Assembly: GCF_029168945.1 (NCBI RefSeq)
Contig: NC_083604.1
Span: forward strand, 73,734,211 to 73,798,210
Direction: 5' to 3'
DNA length: 64,000 nucleotides
Origin: Cannabis sativa
Taxonomy: Eukaryota; Streptophyta; Magnoliopsida; Rosales; Cannabaceae
Position numbers and translations under genes: made by a program
Shown here: one piece after another, positions 22,639 to 34,608 of the stretch
Numbering within the stretch: the first letter of the stretch is position 1
Layout: each line of letters starts with the position of its first letter
Notes under the pieces: generated by a model
Seen by the model: only the letters and a program-made list of their open reading frames with translations
Database searches by the model: none
What the model was told of the DNA's origin: nothing

Positions 22639-23792
22639 AGCCATGGTTTTAAAGGTCCTGAAGACTGGTCGAATATGTACATTTGCTGCGAGGACAGGTC
22701 AACTCATGGTATAGTAAGTGTTTATATTAATTGCTATTGGATTACCTGCCTAGGCTATTATAAAGTATGTTGGAAAGTAGCATACTGATAATTTTTATAA
22801 TAATATGTGTATGGTATATGCATATTGATATTAATATCCGTTTGAGTTTTAAATAGTCAGAAGATGTGGACTAAATATGTGATAAGTTATACAGCAAGGG
22901 CAATCAAATAGTCTGATTAGCGAGCTATTTGGGCTCAGGGCAAACAATATGGAAGAGAATTATTTATTGCCATAATGCTGGGAACATGTAAATTCTGTTA
23001 TACAGGACATGATTAGACGACAAGAAAAAAAAAATCTAAGATTTGAAAAGATAGCAGGCTCATCTTGTGTCTGTTCTTATACTACTGACACTTCCTGTTG
23101 TACCACTGGATGTGGTGGAATAGATAAAGCCAACTTACTAGTAGATCAAGAAGCAAAAACTAAATGACCCACAAATTATGGGATAGAACGAAAGGTTCTA
23201 GGGTGACCATGATAGCGGTCAAAGTGAGTATAAGAAATGGCGACCTTATCCTGAGTGTTCAAAATGCAAAAAGGCGCCATTTGAGCCAATGTAGAGCCAT
23301 ATCTTGTTTTTTATGGGGTAGTGGGTCATCTGAAAAGAACCTACACGTAGTTAAGAAAGACTTATGTTAAAGGAGAAAAGTGTACGAGTCTTGCCCAAGT
23401 GCTGGTTATGACTCAAGGGGACAGGGATATCGGTCCTTCGGCCGACTCAAGTTAGAATTTATGGGCAATATTATAATTTCTATTGATATTAAACATTATA
23501 CATTTAGTTAGAGACATCAAGAAATCTGAATGAACTGTGCATGTATGTTATTTAGTGGTAACCCATTTAACAGGGTAGACAGATTGGAAGGATGACAATA
23601 TGAGTTAAATTGTTAATATTCCCTAGTGGAATATAGAAAATGAGTAGTTAATGGAGGCATCGATCTAATTGATTCAAATAACAAAATCTTTTGTTTAGAA
23701 GTGATCTAGCGTTACCAAAGTTGGGACAATTTATGAGTATTGTCTGGAAGCCTAGATGAATTAAAGGTGACGATTGTGTAGTAATTTTGAGA

Positions 23793-24080
23793 TTATGTAG
23801 GAGTGGGACTACCTATGTTAGCAAGAAGCATCTTTTTTTTGGTAGCTCACCATGACGGAACTCCATGGTTGAGTGTCCTTGACTTGAGGTGGTTTCATTT
23901 AAGAAAATTTCCCATGAAGCGTGCGAGTAAGAGCAAAGCACGTTAGAAACACTTGGATTGGTCCGTTGGACCAGTCGTCAGTCCAGGAAACAGCTAGAGT
24001 GATGCAGTCATGTATAAAAGCCATTAATTCGTGGGAATAAGGGCCCAATGGAGGCTTGAAGCAGTGACGTTACTGAGGTA
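23793..24080 (+). mobile_element. Diverged Cassandra LTR fragment inside the gypsy element
   Basis: In + orientation this aligns with the minus-strand Cassandra LTR at 31353-31784. Shared blocks include GAACTCCAT, GAAGCGTGCGAGT, CAAAGCACG, CAGTCGTCAGTCCAGGAA and GGGCCCAATGGAGGCTTGAAG. The 5S-like section is partly deleted. It is much more diverged than the two LTRs of the nested Cassandra. Confidence 0.75.
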
Positions 24081-24902
24081 ACGTATAAAAGAACATCAGG
24101 AAGAGTAGTGGTATCACTAAGGTAAAGAAGATTACCTAAATTACTTAAGGTGATACGGTAATGATGGAGAGTACTTTATAATTGACTAGATAGTCAATAT
24201 GGTATATAAGGAGACCATTGACATTCTGGGAAAAGATTACTTTATTGTGCAATTATGGAAAGGCATACTCACCCAGAATGGAGAAAAGCTTATGAATTGA
24301 GATGCAATTTAATAGACACGTAATTGAGTGATTGATGGATGTTGGATCACAAAGTAGGTTGTTTATTAAACAACGAGTTATATAATTGAGTGTAGAATAA
24401 GTTTTAAAGTGGTTAACGAAGTATGAAGATAGTGATGATTGCAGGGAAGCAATGGTATCATATGAACCAGGGAGTGAAACCTTAGTGGTGATGATGAAAA
24501 GAAACTTTAGGATCAAGGAATGATCTTTAATTAATTGTTATTAGTTGAGAATTCGAGAAATGGGTATTTCCAGTTTAGTTGTGGGTACCTGGTATGAGCA
24601 GTGTTGCCTCTACTGTATATGTTTAATCAAATTACTTTGTAATGGTGGTTAATCGTAAATGATTGGAAAAAACAAATAATTAATTAAAAGTTGTGTCAAT
24701 TCAAGGGAAATTGATACAAGTTAAAATAAGTGGAGATGAACAAGATTTAAGTTGAAAATAAGATGGGAATTTCTCAAGTTTAAGTGAACAAAAACCAATG
24801 ATGAATTGCAAGAGGTTTATGAAGGGAGTGATGGCAATTTAATTTTATTAATGAAAGAATGAAAGCAAGAAATACAATTAAGAACGACAAAAAAAAAGGG
24901 GG

Positions 24903-25075
24903 GCCTCTACTTTCTGATAATCCACCATGAGCTTACCTTGGAGTTAAGCATACTTAACTTGGGTAATCTCAAGATGGGAAATCTTTCGGGGAGTCATCCC
25001 GGAAAGCGTATGAGTGAGGACAAAGTACGCTAGAATGATTCATATTAGGATGCAGAATCGATAGTCGTTCCAGAG
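24903..25075 (+). mobile_element. Second diverged Cassandra LTR fragment inside the gypsy element
   Basis: Shares the 5S-like GGAGTTAAGC..ACTTGGG core and the GAAAGCGT..GAGTGAGGACAAAG block with Cassandra LTRs, in + orientation. Similarity is lower than for 23793-24080 and both ends are ragged. Confidence 0.55.
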
Positions 25076-26042
25076 ATTATCAAGAGGAAGTGATGTGTTA
25101 ATAAGCAGAAATTTACAAGGTATTGAGATAAGTAAGTGGGTGGAAATAAGAAATGCTCTAATTGAATATCTATCAGAAATGAATACTTAACTTGTTACTA
25201 AGTTAAGTCCATAGATCAACTTAGGAGATCTCATAGAAGAAGTAGAAAGACATAATTATGAATTTTGTACTATGCGATCTTATGATTTTGACCGAGTAGT
25301 AACGATTGGACATACAGAGTTAAATATGTTGTCTATCAGTGTAGACAATTTATACTATAAATGAGAATACAAAATTCATACAAAGGAATAGTCTAATCTT
25401 GTAAAATTCCAAGGTTGATATTTTTGGCTATGATGTTAAGAATTAAAGAAGATTATTGAGAACCATGGAAGTTAAAGCGAAAATAGTATAATGCTTTATT
25501 CTTGAAAGGTGGGTAACCTGCGAAGATCAATAGAATATTAGAAATATACTGTGAGCATATTTGATAAAGGTTAGAATATCTTAGAATAATATCTTCCCTT
25601 ATGAGGTGTTTATTTAAAAACTGATAATTAAATATACCACTGGTTAGGTACCTTAATAAGTGTGGTACAAGAGAAATATTATATACATGTTCACTGGATT
25701 AAATAGGCTAGGCAGCCTATTAGCTAGCCTTAACTCCTGCGTTGTCCGGAGTATATAATGTGTTTCATGTCTCCATGTTGAGAAAATATGAATCAGACTC
25801 GACCCATGTTCTGAGTTGTGACGATGTTAAACTTCAGACAAATTTATTATATGAGAAAAATATCTTGTCCAGGTTTTGGACTAGAAAGCTGAAATGAGAC
25901 AATTCTACTAGTTAAGGAAGTGCTATAAAAAAACAGTAAGATAGAAGCAGCAATTTGAGAATTAGAATCATAAATATGGGGGTAATATCCCGAATTGTTT
26001 AAATAAATTTCGAGGACGAAATTTTTATAAGGAGGGGATGGT

Positions 26043-29000
26043 TGTAATATCCCGATAAGCCTAATGGTAAATAATTAGAGTTTATACTGTACTATGAGTT
26101 AATCAGGTAATTAGTGGGATTATGATCTTACTAATCTATTTCAGTATAATATTTAAATTTTGCTATAAGTAAGTAAATAATCGTAATTTGTTAATTACGG
26201 AGATTTATATAGCATGTGTGAATGTAATATGAGCTATATGTGGAATAAAAATATTTTCAGGTTGGGCGACCCTGGAGACTTAATAAGTAGATACATAAGC
26301 GTAATTTGTTAATTACGGAAATTTATTTGAAATACGTGGATATAATATGAGTTATTTGTGAAATAAAAATATTTTCAAGTTTGGCGACCCTGGAGACCCG
26401 ATTGGAGGCCAAAAATGTCACAACAGTTTTAGTTAGAAATATTGATGAGATTATTGGGATAAGTTGATTTTAGAAATATCGGAGTATTTTAGAGTACTCG
26501 AAGTTGGCTAAATACCTTAGAAATAGAAATTTCTTAATGGCTAAGAAATTATAAGATAACTATTAATAATAAAATTTTTATTAATATTATTATATTATTA
26601 TTATTAATATATTATATTATTATTATTATTATTATTATATTATTATAATATTATTTATATATATAAGTTAACGTAAGTTAACTTATATATATATATTAAG
26701 TTATCAGTGAAACAGAACAGTTCGACGAACGAAACCCTCGTTCTCCCTCCTTCGATAAAACCTTCTCCCCTTATATCTATTTTCTTCAATTTTCAATCCA
26801 AAACTTAGCGATCTAAGCTCTGGTAGTAGCAGGATAGCAAATCTTTGAAGAGGGAAAGCTTAAGGTATGGTTTAATTTCGTTTTAAGTTTAAAAACAATT
26901 GGTTTCGTATAGGGGTTTTGTGAATTAGAATAGTTATGAAGGTTCTGACCTTATAGAATTGTTCTCGGGTAGTCATGGGACTAGTTTCGATATTTTCTTG
27001 TTGAATTAGAAGTGATTTTTGAGTTAGAAATCGAGTTTGGAACTTTTTAAAGCTTAGTCCGAACGTTAATGGCGTTTTTCATTTAAGGGGTCGATTTTTA
27101 TTTCTGTTACGTAAGGATGGTAGTATTTATGGCATACATGCACCCTGTGAAGTTTGGAGTGATTTGGATAAGTTTTGGTAGTGTTTCGGTGAGTGCGAAA
27201 ATTGAAATTTTCGTATTTCACAGTTTATAGAAATTCCTAAGAGATCAGAAATCGTATTTTTGTCATAACTTTTGACTCAGGTGTCCGTTTTGGACATTCT
27301 ATATACCGTTTCGAAGATTGCGACGAGCTCTTCAACATGGTGTATGTTTTAGAGCCAAAATATAAGTTTTATTTTAGTGTATTTATACTGCGGGGTTCGG
27401 TAGAAAACCCTCGATTGTCTTATGTGAATATAAGCAGTGTTTTGGGATAAACACTTATTGGTTTATCGTTGTTGTGACATAGGGCTGAGATCATCGGGGA
27501 TAGTTCTCCACTTTGGTTGGCTGAAATATATGAATCTGGATTAAAGGTAAGAAAAGTATATTGTACTGCATAGTACGTTGTATGTAATACTGTTAGTATT
27601 GTTATGAATTGATCAATATTGAGATATAGTTAATATTGTTATATATAGAAAAGTATATTGTACTGCATAGTACGTTGTATGTAATACCGTTAGTATTGTT
27701 ATGAATTGATCAATATTGAGATATAGTTAATATTGTTATATATAGAAAAGTATATTGTACTGCATAGTACGTTGTATGTAATACCGTTAGTATTGTTATG
27801 AATTGATCAATATTGAGATATAGTTAATATTGTTATATATAGAAAAGTATATTGTACTGCATAGTACGTTGTATGTAACACGCTTAGTATTGTTATGACT
27901 TGATCAATATTGAGATATAGTTAATATTGTTATATATTGAAAAGTATATTGTACTGCATAGTACGTTGTATGTAATACAATTAGTATCGTTATGAATTGA
28001 TTAATATTGAGATATAGTTATATATTGAAAAGATTGATTAGTTGAGTATTGATAATGTGATAATATTATGCATGTGATATGTTGGCTCACCTGATTAGGT
28101 GATGCAATTTTCCTGGTAACGTACTGGGCGTAAGTACGGGTGTTAGTGATATATGATGAGTACCAAGTGTAGGTACGGGCTCACCTGATTAGGTGATGCG
28201 ATTTTCCTGGCGACGTACTGGGCGTAAGTACAGGCGTCAGTGACATGATAAGTACCGGGCGTAGGTACGAGCTCGTCTAATTAGACGATGCGATATATTG
28301 GTGCCAGATTGTGGCACGGGCTCACCTGATTAGGTGATGCAATTGTATGATATATGGGTCCAGGTTTTTGGGCATAAGCTCACCTGATTAGGTGATGCAG
28401 TTATGCGACATATGGGTGCCAGGCTATGGCATGGGCTTGCCTGATTAGGCGATACAATACAAGATCATCAGATTAAAGCATCGACTTGCCTAATTAGGCA
28501 ACATGATGTCATGAAGATGGTTGCTTTATGAGGTAACATATATATTATTTATATGATTAAATGAATATGAATTCCATTATTGGTATAATGGTTTTGTATT
28601 ACCAAATATTTGTATACTAATGTTTATTCGTGGCAGATGCCAGTAGTGATTTGGATTTCATCTTATGAACAAAGTGTGATGGTTTGATTCTTATTGTGTA
28701 TAAATGACAATATTCGAATAATAAGCTATATGATTGTTATTATTACTTTTCTTGCTGAGTCATTGTGACTCACGGGTGCTATGTGGTGCAGGTAAAGGCA
28801 AAGAAAAGCTAGATCAACCATGAGGTGGCAGTCTTCTCCAGCAATGTACATATTGACCTCGCCGGCCTGCGTGCCGAGTTGCCAGAAGTTGTTTTAGACT
28901 GGCTGTATCTGCTGTGTATTTTGATTTTATGTTTAAATGGTTGTCGTATATATTTCTTTAGCAAAACTTTTTACAATAGGGATTCCCGGAACACACTTTT

Positions 29001-29145
29001 TATGCCGTTATAATGTCCATTTTTAGTGTTTTATTTTAGTCAAGTTTTTAATATTATCACGGTTTTTAATAATTAATTATTCTATTAGTATTAAACTAGT
29101 TTATAAAATCACACACGTGGCGTCCCTATAGATTAGGGTGTTACA
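26043..29145 (+). repeat. 3' LTR of the gypsy element
   Basis: 3,103 bp. It repeats the layout of the 5' LTR: five 97-bp units (27550 to about 28028) and the full palindrome array (28087-28501, with identical class A and B sequences). Differences from the 5' LTR are few up to about 28774. The last 370 bp carry dozens of substitutions and small indels, including a duplicated ACTAGT-like stretch near 29095. Confidence 0.93.
28087..28501 (+). repeat. Palindrome array in the 3' LTR
   Basis: Same order and sequence as 21574-21988 in the 5' LTR, shifted by 6,513 bp. All class A and class B stems are retained. Confidence 0.9.
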
Positions 29146-30035
29146 ACCAATTTCTTCACGAATCGCGTTTCTCACTTTATTTCCAGATACATGCAAAATT
29201 TGTTTTTGCGTTGTTGGTGATGTATATGTGGCATTTCGTGGAGCTTTATCCAAAACTTCCGCTACCTTATCATTATAGGAAGTTATGAAACTCAATAACT
29301 CTAAAAAGTTTCCCCGATTAATTGAAGTTTTAGATTCATTATGACCTCTAAAAATGCTTGAAATGTAAGCCACCTAATCCCCTCAATTGATGTTTTCAAA
29401 CGAAGTCTATTGTCAGCAATTTCTTGTGATGTGAAGTTTGCAAACCTTCTTCCAATATGTATTGGTTGGTTCATGAGATCTGCAACTGCTTTCTCAGAAT
29501 TTCTATGAGGTGAATTTATATCGTCTCCAATATGTGCTAAAAATGCACAATTTTTTCCTCTTACCTTTTTCCATGATCGAAATCCATTAATAGTAAATGC
29601 ATCCAATCTAGGCGGTGCATCTTTAGAGTGAAATAAAAAGCATGGTAGACAAAATGCAGCATCTACTTTAGGAGAATATTCCAACCAAGATGGAAATAGC
29701 TTAAACCAAGATGACTGAAAAGAACGTGAATGAGCTTCTTCTGATTTTTGATAGCTAGAGAGTATAATCTGATATGGACCAGCTTTAATGTAAGCTCTGC
29801 GAACTTCATCACGCTTCTCTGGTGGATACTCCCATATTAGCGGGCGTATTCCCGGATCACGCTCCAATAAATTAATATCAAATCCTTCTTTAATGTCAAG
29901 TCTTAAAGACTTTGTTGGGCGATTTTTTGAATTTTCATGATCTACATCCACTGATAGATTTGATGAGACATCAGATGTTGAAACTTCAACATTCTTTCTT
30001 TTAAAGAATGCATCAATTGTAGTTGATTTTTTCAT
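29146..30035 (-). pseudogene. hAT transposase, N-terminal part
   Basis: Starts at the ATG at 30035 (MKKSTTIDAFFKRKN, the usual start of this family). It includes a TTF-type zinc-finger region around FCLPCFLF and the start of DUF4371. The frame breaks near 29365: the first frame ends at 29301, while the continuation (FRGHNESKTSINRGNFLELL) is in another frame up to the gypsy junction at 29146. The protein is thus disrupted by both a frameshift and the insertion. Confidence 0.88.
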
Positions 30036-31352
30036 CTACAATTAAGAAGAACTATACATATTAATATTATTAACAAAATATTATCTATATTAATTAATAA
30101 ACAAAACTATAACAATATAAAGAGCTTATAACATGTGTATATGTATGTATATATTTTTATATTAATCTATCAAGTATCACTTCAGACCAAAAAAAATTAA
30201 TTAGTAGAATTATTTCTTTTCACTGTAAGGCACCTACTCAATTTATATATATAATTATAATAAAAAATAAATGACAATTAAAGTTATATCAACTATTTAT
30301 ATACATAATATTTGAGAGAAAGAACAAGATTGAAATTTGAATTGAATATTTAAAATGCATATATCATTTTCTATAAGATACCTTTACTTGTTATTTGATA
30401 TCTGCCACTGTTCTTTCGATGTGATCGCTCTTTAATTTATTCTTGTAAAATTGTTATAAAATGGTAGCTCATGTAATAGATATGAATAAGAGAAGAAGAA
30501 GAGATTAGCAATACCTAAATATCTATGAGAGAGGAAGAAGAGAATAATAATACATAATTATCTATTTTGAAGGTTTTTAAAATTTTTTAGTTTCCTTTTT
30601 TTTTTATTTAAAAAAAAATAATAATAAATGACTTAGAAAAAAAAAAAAAAAAGAAACAAGCTATTCATTGCACCCTCTAACTCTGGCGAGTGGCGCCTAC
30701 TTTCCAAAAGAAGGGCTCAATTTCATAAATGCATCATATATATAGTAAATAAAAGTTGTATAGCCGTATAAGTACTGACATTACTTTATATATTCAACTA
30801 TTTCTTTTTTTTTTTTTAAATAAACAATTATTTAATTTTGATGGGACCACCATCTATTATAATATACATATTAACTAAAAAAAATTACATTAAAAATAGG
30901 CAGTAGACTACTATATCCTAGGGGGCCATGGCCTCTACACTCCAAAACATACATCCGCCCCTGAACATGAGTGTTTCCAACGTGCTTTGTCCTCACTCCC
31001 ACGCTTCCTGGAAAAACTTCCCAGGAGGTCACCCATCCTTAAATTGCCCCAAGTCGAGCACGCTTAACTATGGAGTTCTTTCGTGATGGGCCACCGAAAA
31101 ACAAGATGCACCTTGTTGTTATAGGTAGTACCAATCAATCCATTTAAGCCCTCTTCAACTGTGTAGTCCTATACCTACACAGTCTCAGAATCATCCCACT
31201 TGACCTTCCCCAGGCGATGTGGGATTGCACAGCTTACCCGGTATTTCCCCTTACGGATCACGGGACTACTGACTGTCACAATCACCCCCCCTTACAGGGT
31301 CCGACGTCCTCGTCGACCACACTTCCGGCTGGGTCAAGGCTCTGATACCATT

Positions 31353-31784
31353 TGTAACATCCCCGCTTCAAGCCTCCAATGAGCCCTTACAACCACGGAC
31401 TAATGGCTTTTATACACGGGTACGTCACTTTGGCTGCTTCCTGGACTGACGACTAACCCTATAGACCAACACAAGTGTTTCCAGCGTGCTTTGTCCTCAC
31501 TCGCACGCTTCCTGGGAAAACTTCCCAGGAGGTCACCCATCCTTAAATTGCTCCAAGTCAAGCACGCTTAACTGTGGAGTTCTTTCGTGATGGGCTACCG
31601 AAAAACAAGATGCACCTTGTTGTTATAGGTACTACCAATCAATCCATTTAAGCCTTCTTCAACTGTGTAGTCCCATACCTACACAGTCTCAAAATCATCA
31701 CACTTGACCTTCCCCAGGTGATGTGGGATTGCACAGCTTACCCGGTATTTCTCCTTACGGATCACGGGACTACTGACTGTCACA
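31353..31784 (-). repeat. Intact Cassandra LTR
   Basis: 432 bp. On the minus strand it runs from TGTGACAGTCAGTAGTCC to GGGGATGTTACA. It differs from the split LTR by scattered substitutions, so the Cassandra insertion is older than the gypsy insertion nested in it. Confidence 0.9.
31511..31592 (-). promoter_or_regulatory. 5S rRNA-derived Pol III promoter segment in the Cassandra LTR
   Basis: On the minus strand it reads GAACTCCACAGTTAAGCGTG (box A region), then GGATGGGTGACCTCCTGGGA (box C region), in 5S rRNA order with a diverged linker. In the Cassandra family this is thought to drive Pol III transcription. It is not a functional 5S gene, because the flanking 5S ends are missing. Confidence 0.85.
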
Positions 31785-31832
31785 AGCGGGTTATTCGATT
31801 TGAACAGTTTACTAATTTTTTTTACAACTCTA
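31785..31832 (+). mobile_element. hAT MITE, right end after the Cassandra insertion
   Basis: Begins with the AGCGG duplication and continues GGTTATTCGATTTGAAC to TTACAACTCTA. This corresponds to the right end of the MITE started at 17249. The outer 8-bp duplication is not recognisable (ACTGAATT against CTAACTAT), consistent with great age. Confidence 0.65.
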
Positions 31833-32178
31833 CTAACTATACATTCAAAATTAGTATTTCTTTTAACATGTTTCACTGTTATTAATAAACTCAGAATCAT
31901 CTGAGTTACATGTTGCGAAGTCAATTTTGAAAAAAAAAATTAGCAAAACCAATAAATGAGATAAGAGAAACAATGAATTTTTCGATTGATAATTTAGCAA
32001 AAACAATAATGATAATTTTGAAGTTAATTTTTTTTTCTTTTTTCTTTTTTTTATCAAGATATAGAGTTTATTAATCAATGCTAACAAATTACATCAAATC
32101 TAAGGCACACTCCTTCAAACCCAACCATTTTTACAAATTCTTAACACATTGTACTATTTATTTCTCCATTTTGGATAA

Positions 32179-33766
32179 CTAGTGGGAGGCACACGTGCTC
32201 CGCACGTGTATTCAACATGATTTTTTATTTTGAGGGGACTCATTTTAATTAAATATATGAAAAATTTTACTTGCACCCGACAAATTAACTGCAAGAAATG
32301 TCACTTTTGCCAACACATTTTTGTTCTGGCAAAAGTTTGGTATTGCGCTAGTAAAATAAAATTTACTTCTGATGTGTTGGTGAAAGGGGTTGGCAAATCA
32401 ACGTTGGTATAAGAACTTTTGCCAGCACAAAATGAAAAGTGCTGGCAAAAATGGCTTTTTCCCAGTGCGTAAATGCGCTGGAAAAAGTTAGATTTTAGTC
32501 ACTGCAAATATGCTCTGGTAAAACTTTAACGTTTTTGCCAGCATAGTTTGCGAAATCTGCTGGTAAAAATTACTTTTACCAGTTTACCAGCGCAGTAGCG
32601 AATTGTGCTGGTAAAAGTGACATTTCTTGTAGTATAAGTACACTCTAATATTTTATAAAAAATAATAAACTTAAAATAATTTTTAAAAATCACTCTTAAT
32701 ATTTTTTTAAAATTATTTTTCTCACATTATTTTGTGTTAATTTTAGTACTTATTTTTTAAAAAAAAAGTCATAATTATTTTTCAAATTTATACAATTTTT
32801 TTTTTTATTTTTCTCTAATAGAACTTCATATAATTTTTTATTTTAATTTTTTTTATTATAATATTTAAATTATTTTTGATAGATTTTTTTTTTAACAATT
32901 TGAATTGAAGAAATTTTGATAAAAAAACCCTAATATAATTACAGATATAAATTTTATTTAAAATAAAAATTATTAAAATATGATGCATTTATAAATTTTT
33001 AAAGTGCAAATAAAACTCCCCTAAAGATATTTGTGCTCAGTGCCCGCATTAAACAAAAATTATAATCACTTATATTAAATTAATTTTGTGGAGCTTTTTT
33101 ATTATTTAACTTTAGAATTATGAAATTAGAAAATACATATATTTTTTAAGTGTGATATTTTTTTAATAAAGGCTATGGCCCTCACACATCAATAAATGGG
33201 TTTGTTTATATCTGTGTCAAATTAATGTTAAAAATTTAAGTGAATGTATATAATTCAACAATTTTAAAATTTTATAAATCTATTATTTTAACAATTTAAA
33301 GTGATGGAGAGAAAAGTAATTATCACATATATATATACTTATATAACTAAAATTGTGTTTTTTATTTAATAAAATAATAAGTAAATTATTTTCATCAATT
33401 GAAATAATTTTTCAAATTTTTTGTATAAAATAATATACTTTTAAGTTATTTTGTAGAAAGATAAATAATTTTTCATTAATTAAATGTGAGATATAAAAAG
33501 ATTTCAAAAATATATATTTTTTATTTTTAAAAGAATTACAATATGTAAGGTTGTTTGACTTAGATTTTTTTTTTTTTGAGTTATAAAAGAATAATTTATT
33601 ATTTTTTGTAGTTTAATATTTAGTAAAGGTTAATTAAGTAATTTATTTAGTGAAAGCCTAAAATATTTTCTTTTTTATAAAGGCTATAGATAGAAAAAAG
33701 AAGGACAATTTTGTAATTTACTTTGGGAAGCCCAAAGCCACATTCTCATTTTTATATAGTTATAGA
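32179..33766 (-). mobile_element. Non-autonomous Helitron on the minus strand
   Basis: On the minus strand it starts TCTATAACTATATAAAAATG after an A. It ends with a hairpin (ACACGTGC and GCACGTGT, 3-base loop, + coordinates 32191-32209) followed by CTAG (32182-32179) and then T. These ends match plant Helitrons and the A|T target rule. The body is AT-rich and non-coding and contains a CACTA-like MITE. The insertion splits a LINE remnant. Confidence 0.75.
32287..32634. mobile_element. CACTA-like MITE rich in internal inverted repeats
   Basis: The ends ACTGCAAGAAATGTCACTTT and, inverted, ACTACAAGAAATGTCACTTT resemble CACTA termini (CACTACAAGAAA) with the first base lost. The interior is a series of TTTTGCCAGCAC-like units in both orientations, so the element can form several local hairpins. 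The 3-bp duplication is unclear. Confidence 0.7.
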
Positions 33767-34608
33767 TTTAGAAATCTTAACAAATAAAATCCTTGTCTTA
33801 AAGTTCTCTTTGACAAGTAGATCAACAATGAGATGACATAAATTTACCTTCAAACACACATAAATTTTTATTCAACCATATACTATATGTAGTACTCACC
33901 ATTGTTGCATAGAAGATATTGTTCAAAAGGTAACCACTTAATCCATTCCTCATAGACATTAGGCCATAACATGCTTCTTAGCCATTGTTCGATGAGGCGC
34001 ATAACTCTCCAAGAGAATGGGCATTAGAAAAAGAGGTGAGAGTAACTCTCAAGCTCTAATTCACAAACAAGACAAAGAGGGGAAATCAGTTCTTATTTAT
34101 CTCATAATGAGCTTGTACTCTCAAGCTCTAATTCACAAACAGGACAAAGAGGGGAATCAATTCTTATTTGTCTCCTAATGAGTTTGTCCCTCGTCAAATT
34201 AAAGGTGGCCATTTAAGGCTTGCCAAACAATGAATCGATGCTTTAGGGCGAAAAGAGAGCACCACACAACACCCACATAAGCAACACGATTACCATTATG
34301 TAGTTCATACACTTTACTTACTATGAATATGTTCTCAACACAGGCAGCATGGATCTCATTCAAGGAGAATGTCTCCCCCTAAGTCTCATGAGCTTTTTCT
34401 AATATCAGCTCACATCTTGCTTAAGCTCATGAGACCACAAATCCTAATCATTTAAGTATATACAATGCAATATACCCATTTAATCTATAAATAATCTTGC
34501 TTTAAAGCTACTGCTCATATGTACTTTGTAATAGCCGCTTTATTCTATTTGGATCCATCATGGAAGTCTAAACCCTTAAAAACTTTTAGCTTACACACAC
34601 AATCCCAC

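Larger units (their letters stand above)
22640..26042 (+). pseudogene. Decayed gypsy gag-pol region
   Basis: No frame longer than about 90 codons survives. Traces remain. A zinc-knuckle-like stretch lies near 23300-23345 (CFL..G..GHLK in mixed frames). A degenerate protease-like piece lies near 24335. Near 25760 a segment reads VFHVSMLRKY, the usual motif near the end of gypsy integrase. The region is therefore a relic polyprotein rather than unrelated filler. It also contains two diverged Cassandra LTR pieces. Confidence 0.6.
19522..29145 (+). mobile_element. Ty3/gypsy LTR retrotransposon with 3.1-kb LTRs, decayed internal region
   Basis: The LTRs at 19522-22623 and 26043-29145 start TGTAATATCCCG and end GGGTGTTACA. 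They are flanked by the 5-bp duplication ACCAA (19517-19521 and 29146-29150), which interrupts the hAT transposase. The primer-binding site TGGTATCAGAGC (initiator-Met tRNA type) is at 22627-22638 and a purine tract AAGGAGGGGATGG ends at 26041. The motif TTTCGAGGACGAAAT before the tract and the LTR start are typical of Tekay/Del-type gypsy elements. The internal part is only 3.4 kb and has no long open frame, so this copy would need helper proteins. LTR near-identity over 2.7 kb suggests a fairly young insertion. Confidence 0.93.
17884..30963 (-). mobile_element. hAT DNA transposon (TTF-type/DUF4371 transposase), split by a gypsy element
   Basis: The termini are inverted: CAGGGGCGGA at 17884 and TCCGCCCCTG ending at 30963. 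The perfect 8-bp duplication AACATGAG flanks them (17876-17883 and 30964-30971), lying within a Cassandra LTR. Without the nested gypsy element it is about 3.45 kb. It encodes a minus-strand hAT transposase in two pieces, so it is a formerly autonomous element. Confidence 0.92.
17761..31784 (-). mobile_element. Cassandra TRIM retrotransposon (5S rRNA-bearing LTRs), split by a hAT element
   Basis: The minus-strand element has two 432-bp LTRs and a 72-bp internal domain. One LTR is split: 17761-17883 plus 30972-31280. The other is intact at 31353-31784. The internal part holds a primer-binding site TGGTATCAGAGCC (minus strand, 31350-31338) and a purine tract AAGGGGGGG (minus, near 31293-31285). 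The LTRs contain a 5S rRNA-like segment with the Pol III box A and box C regions, the hallmark of Cassandra. The 5-bp duplication AGCGG flanks the element. It encodes no protein. Before interruption its length was about 936 bp. Confidence 0.92.

Noticed and set aside
31511..31592. Functional 5S rRNA gene
   Set aside because: Only the internal promoter part resembles 5S rRNA; the ends are absent and it sits in a Cassandra LTR.
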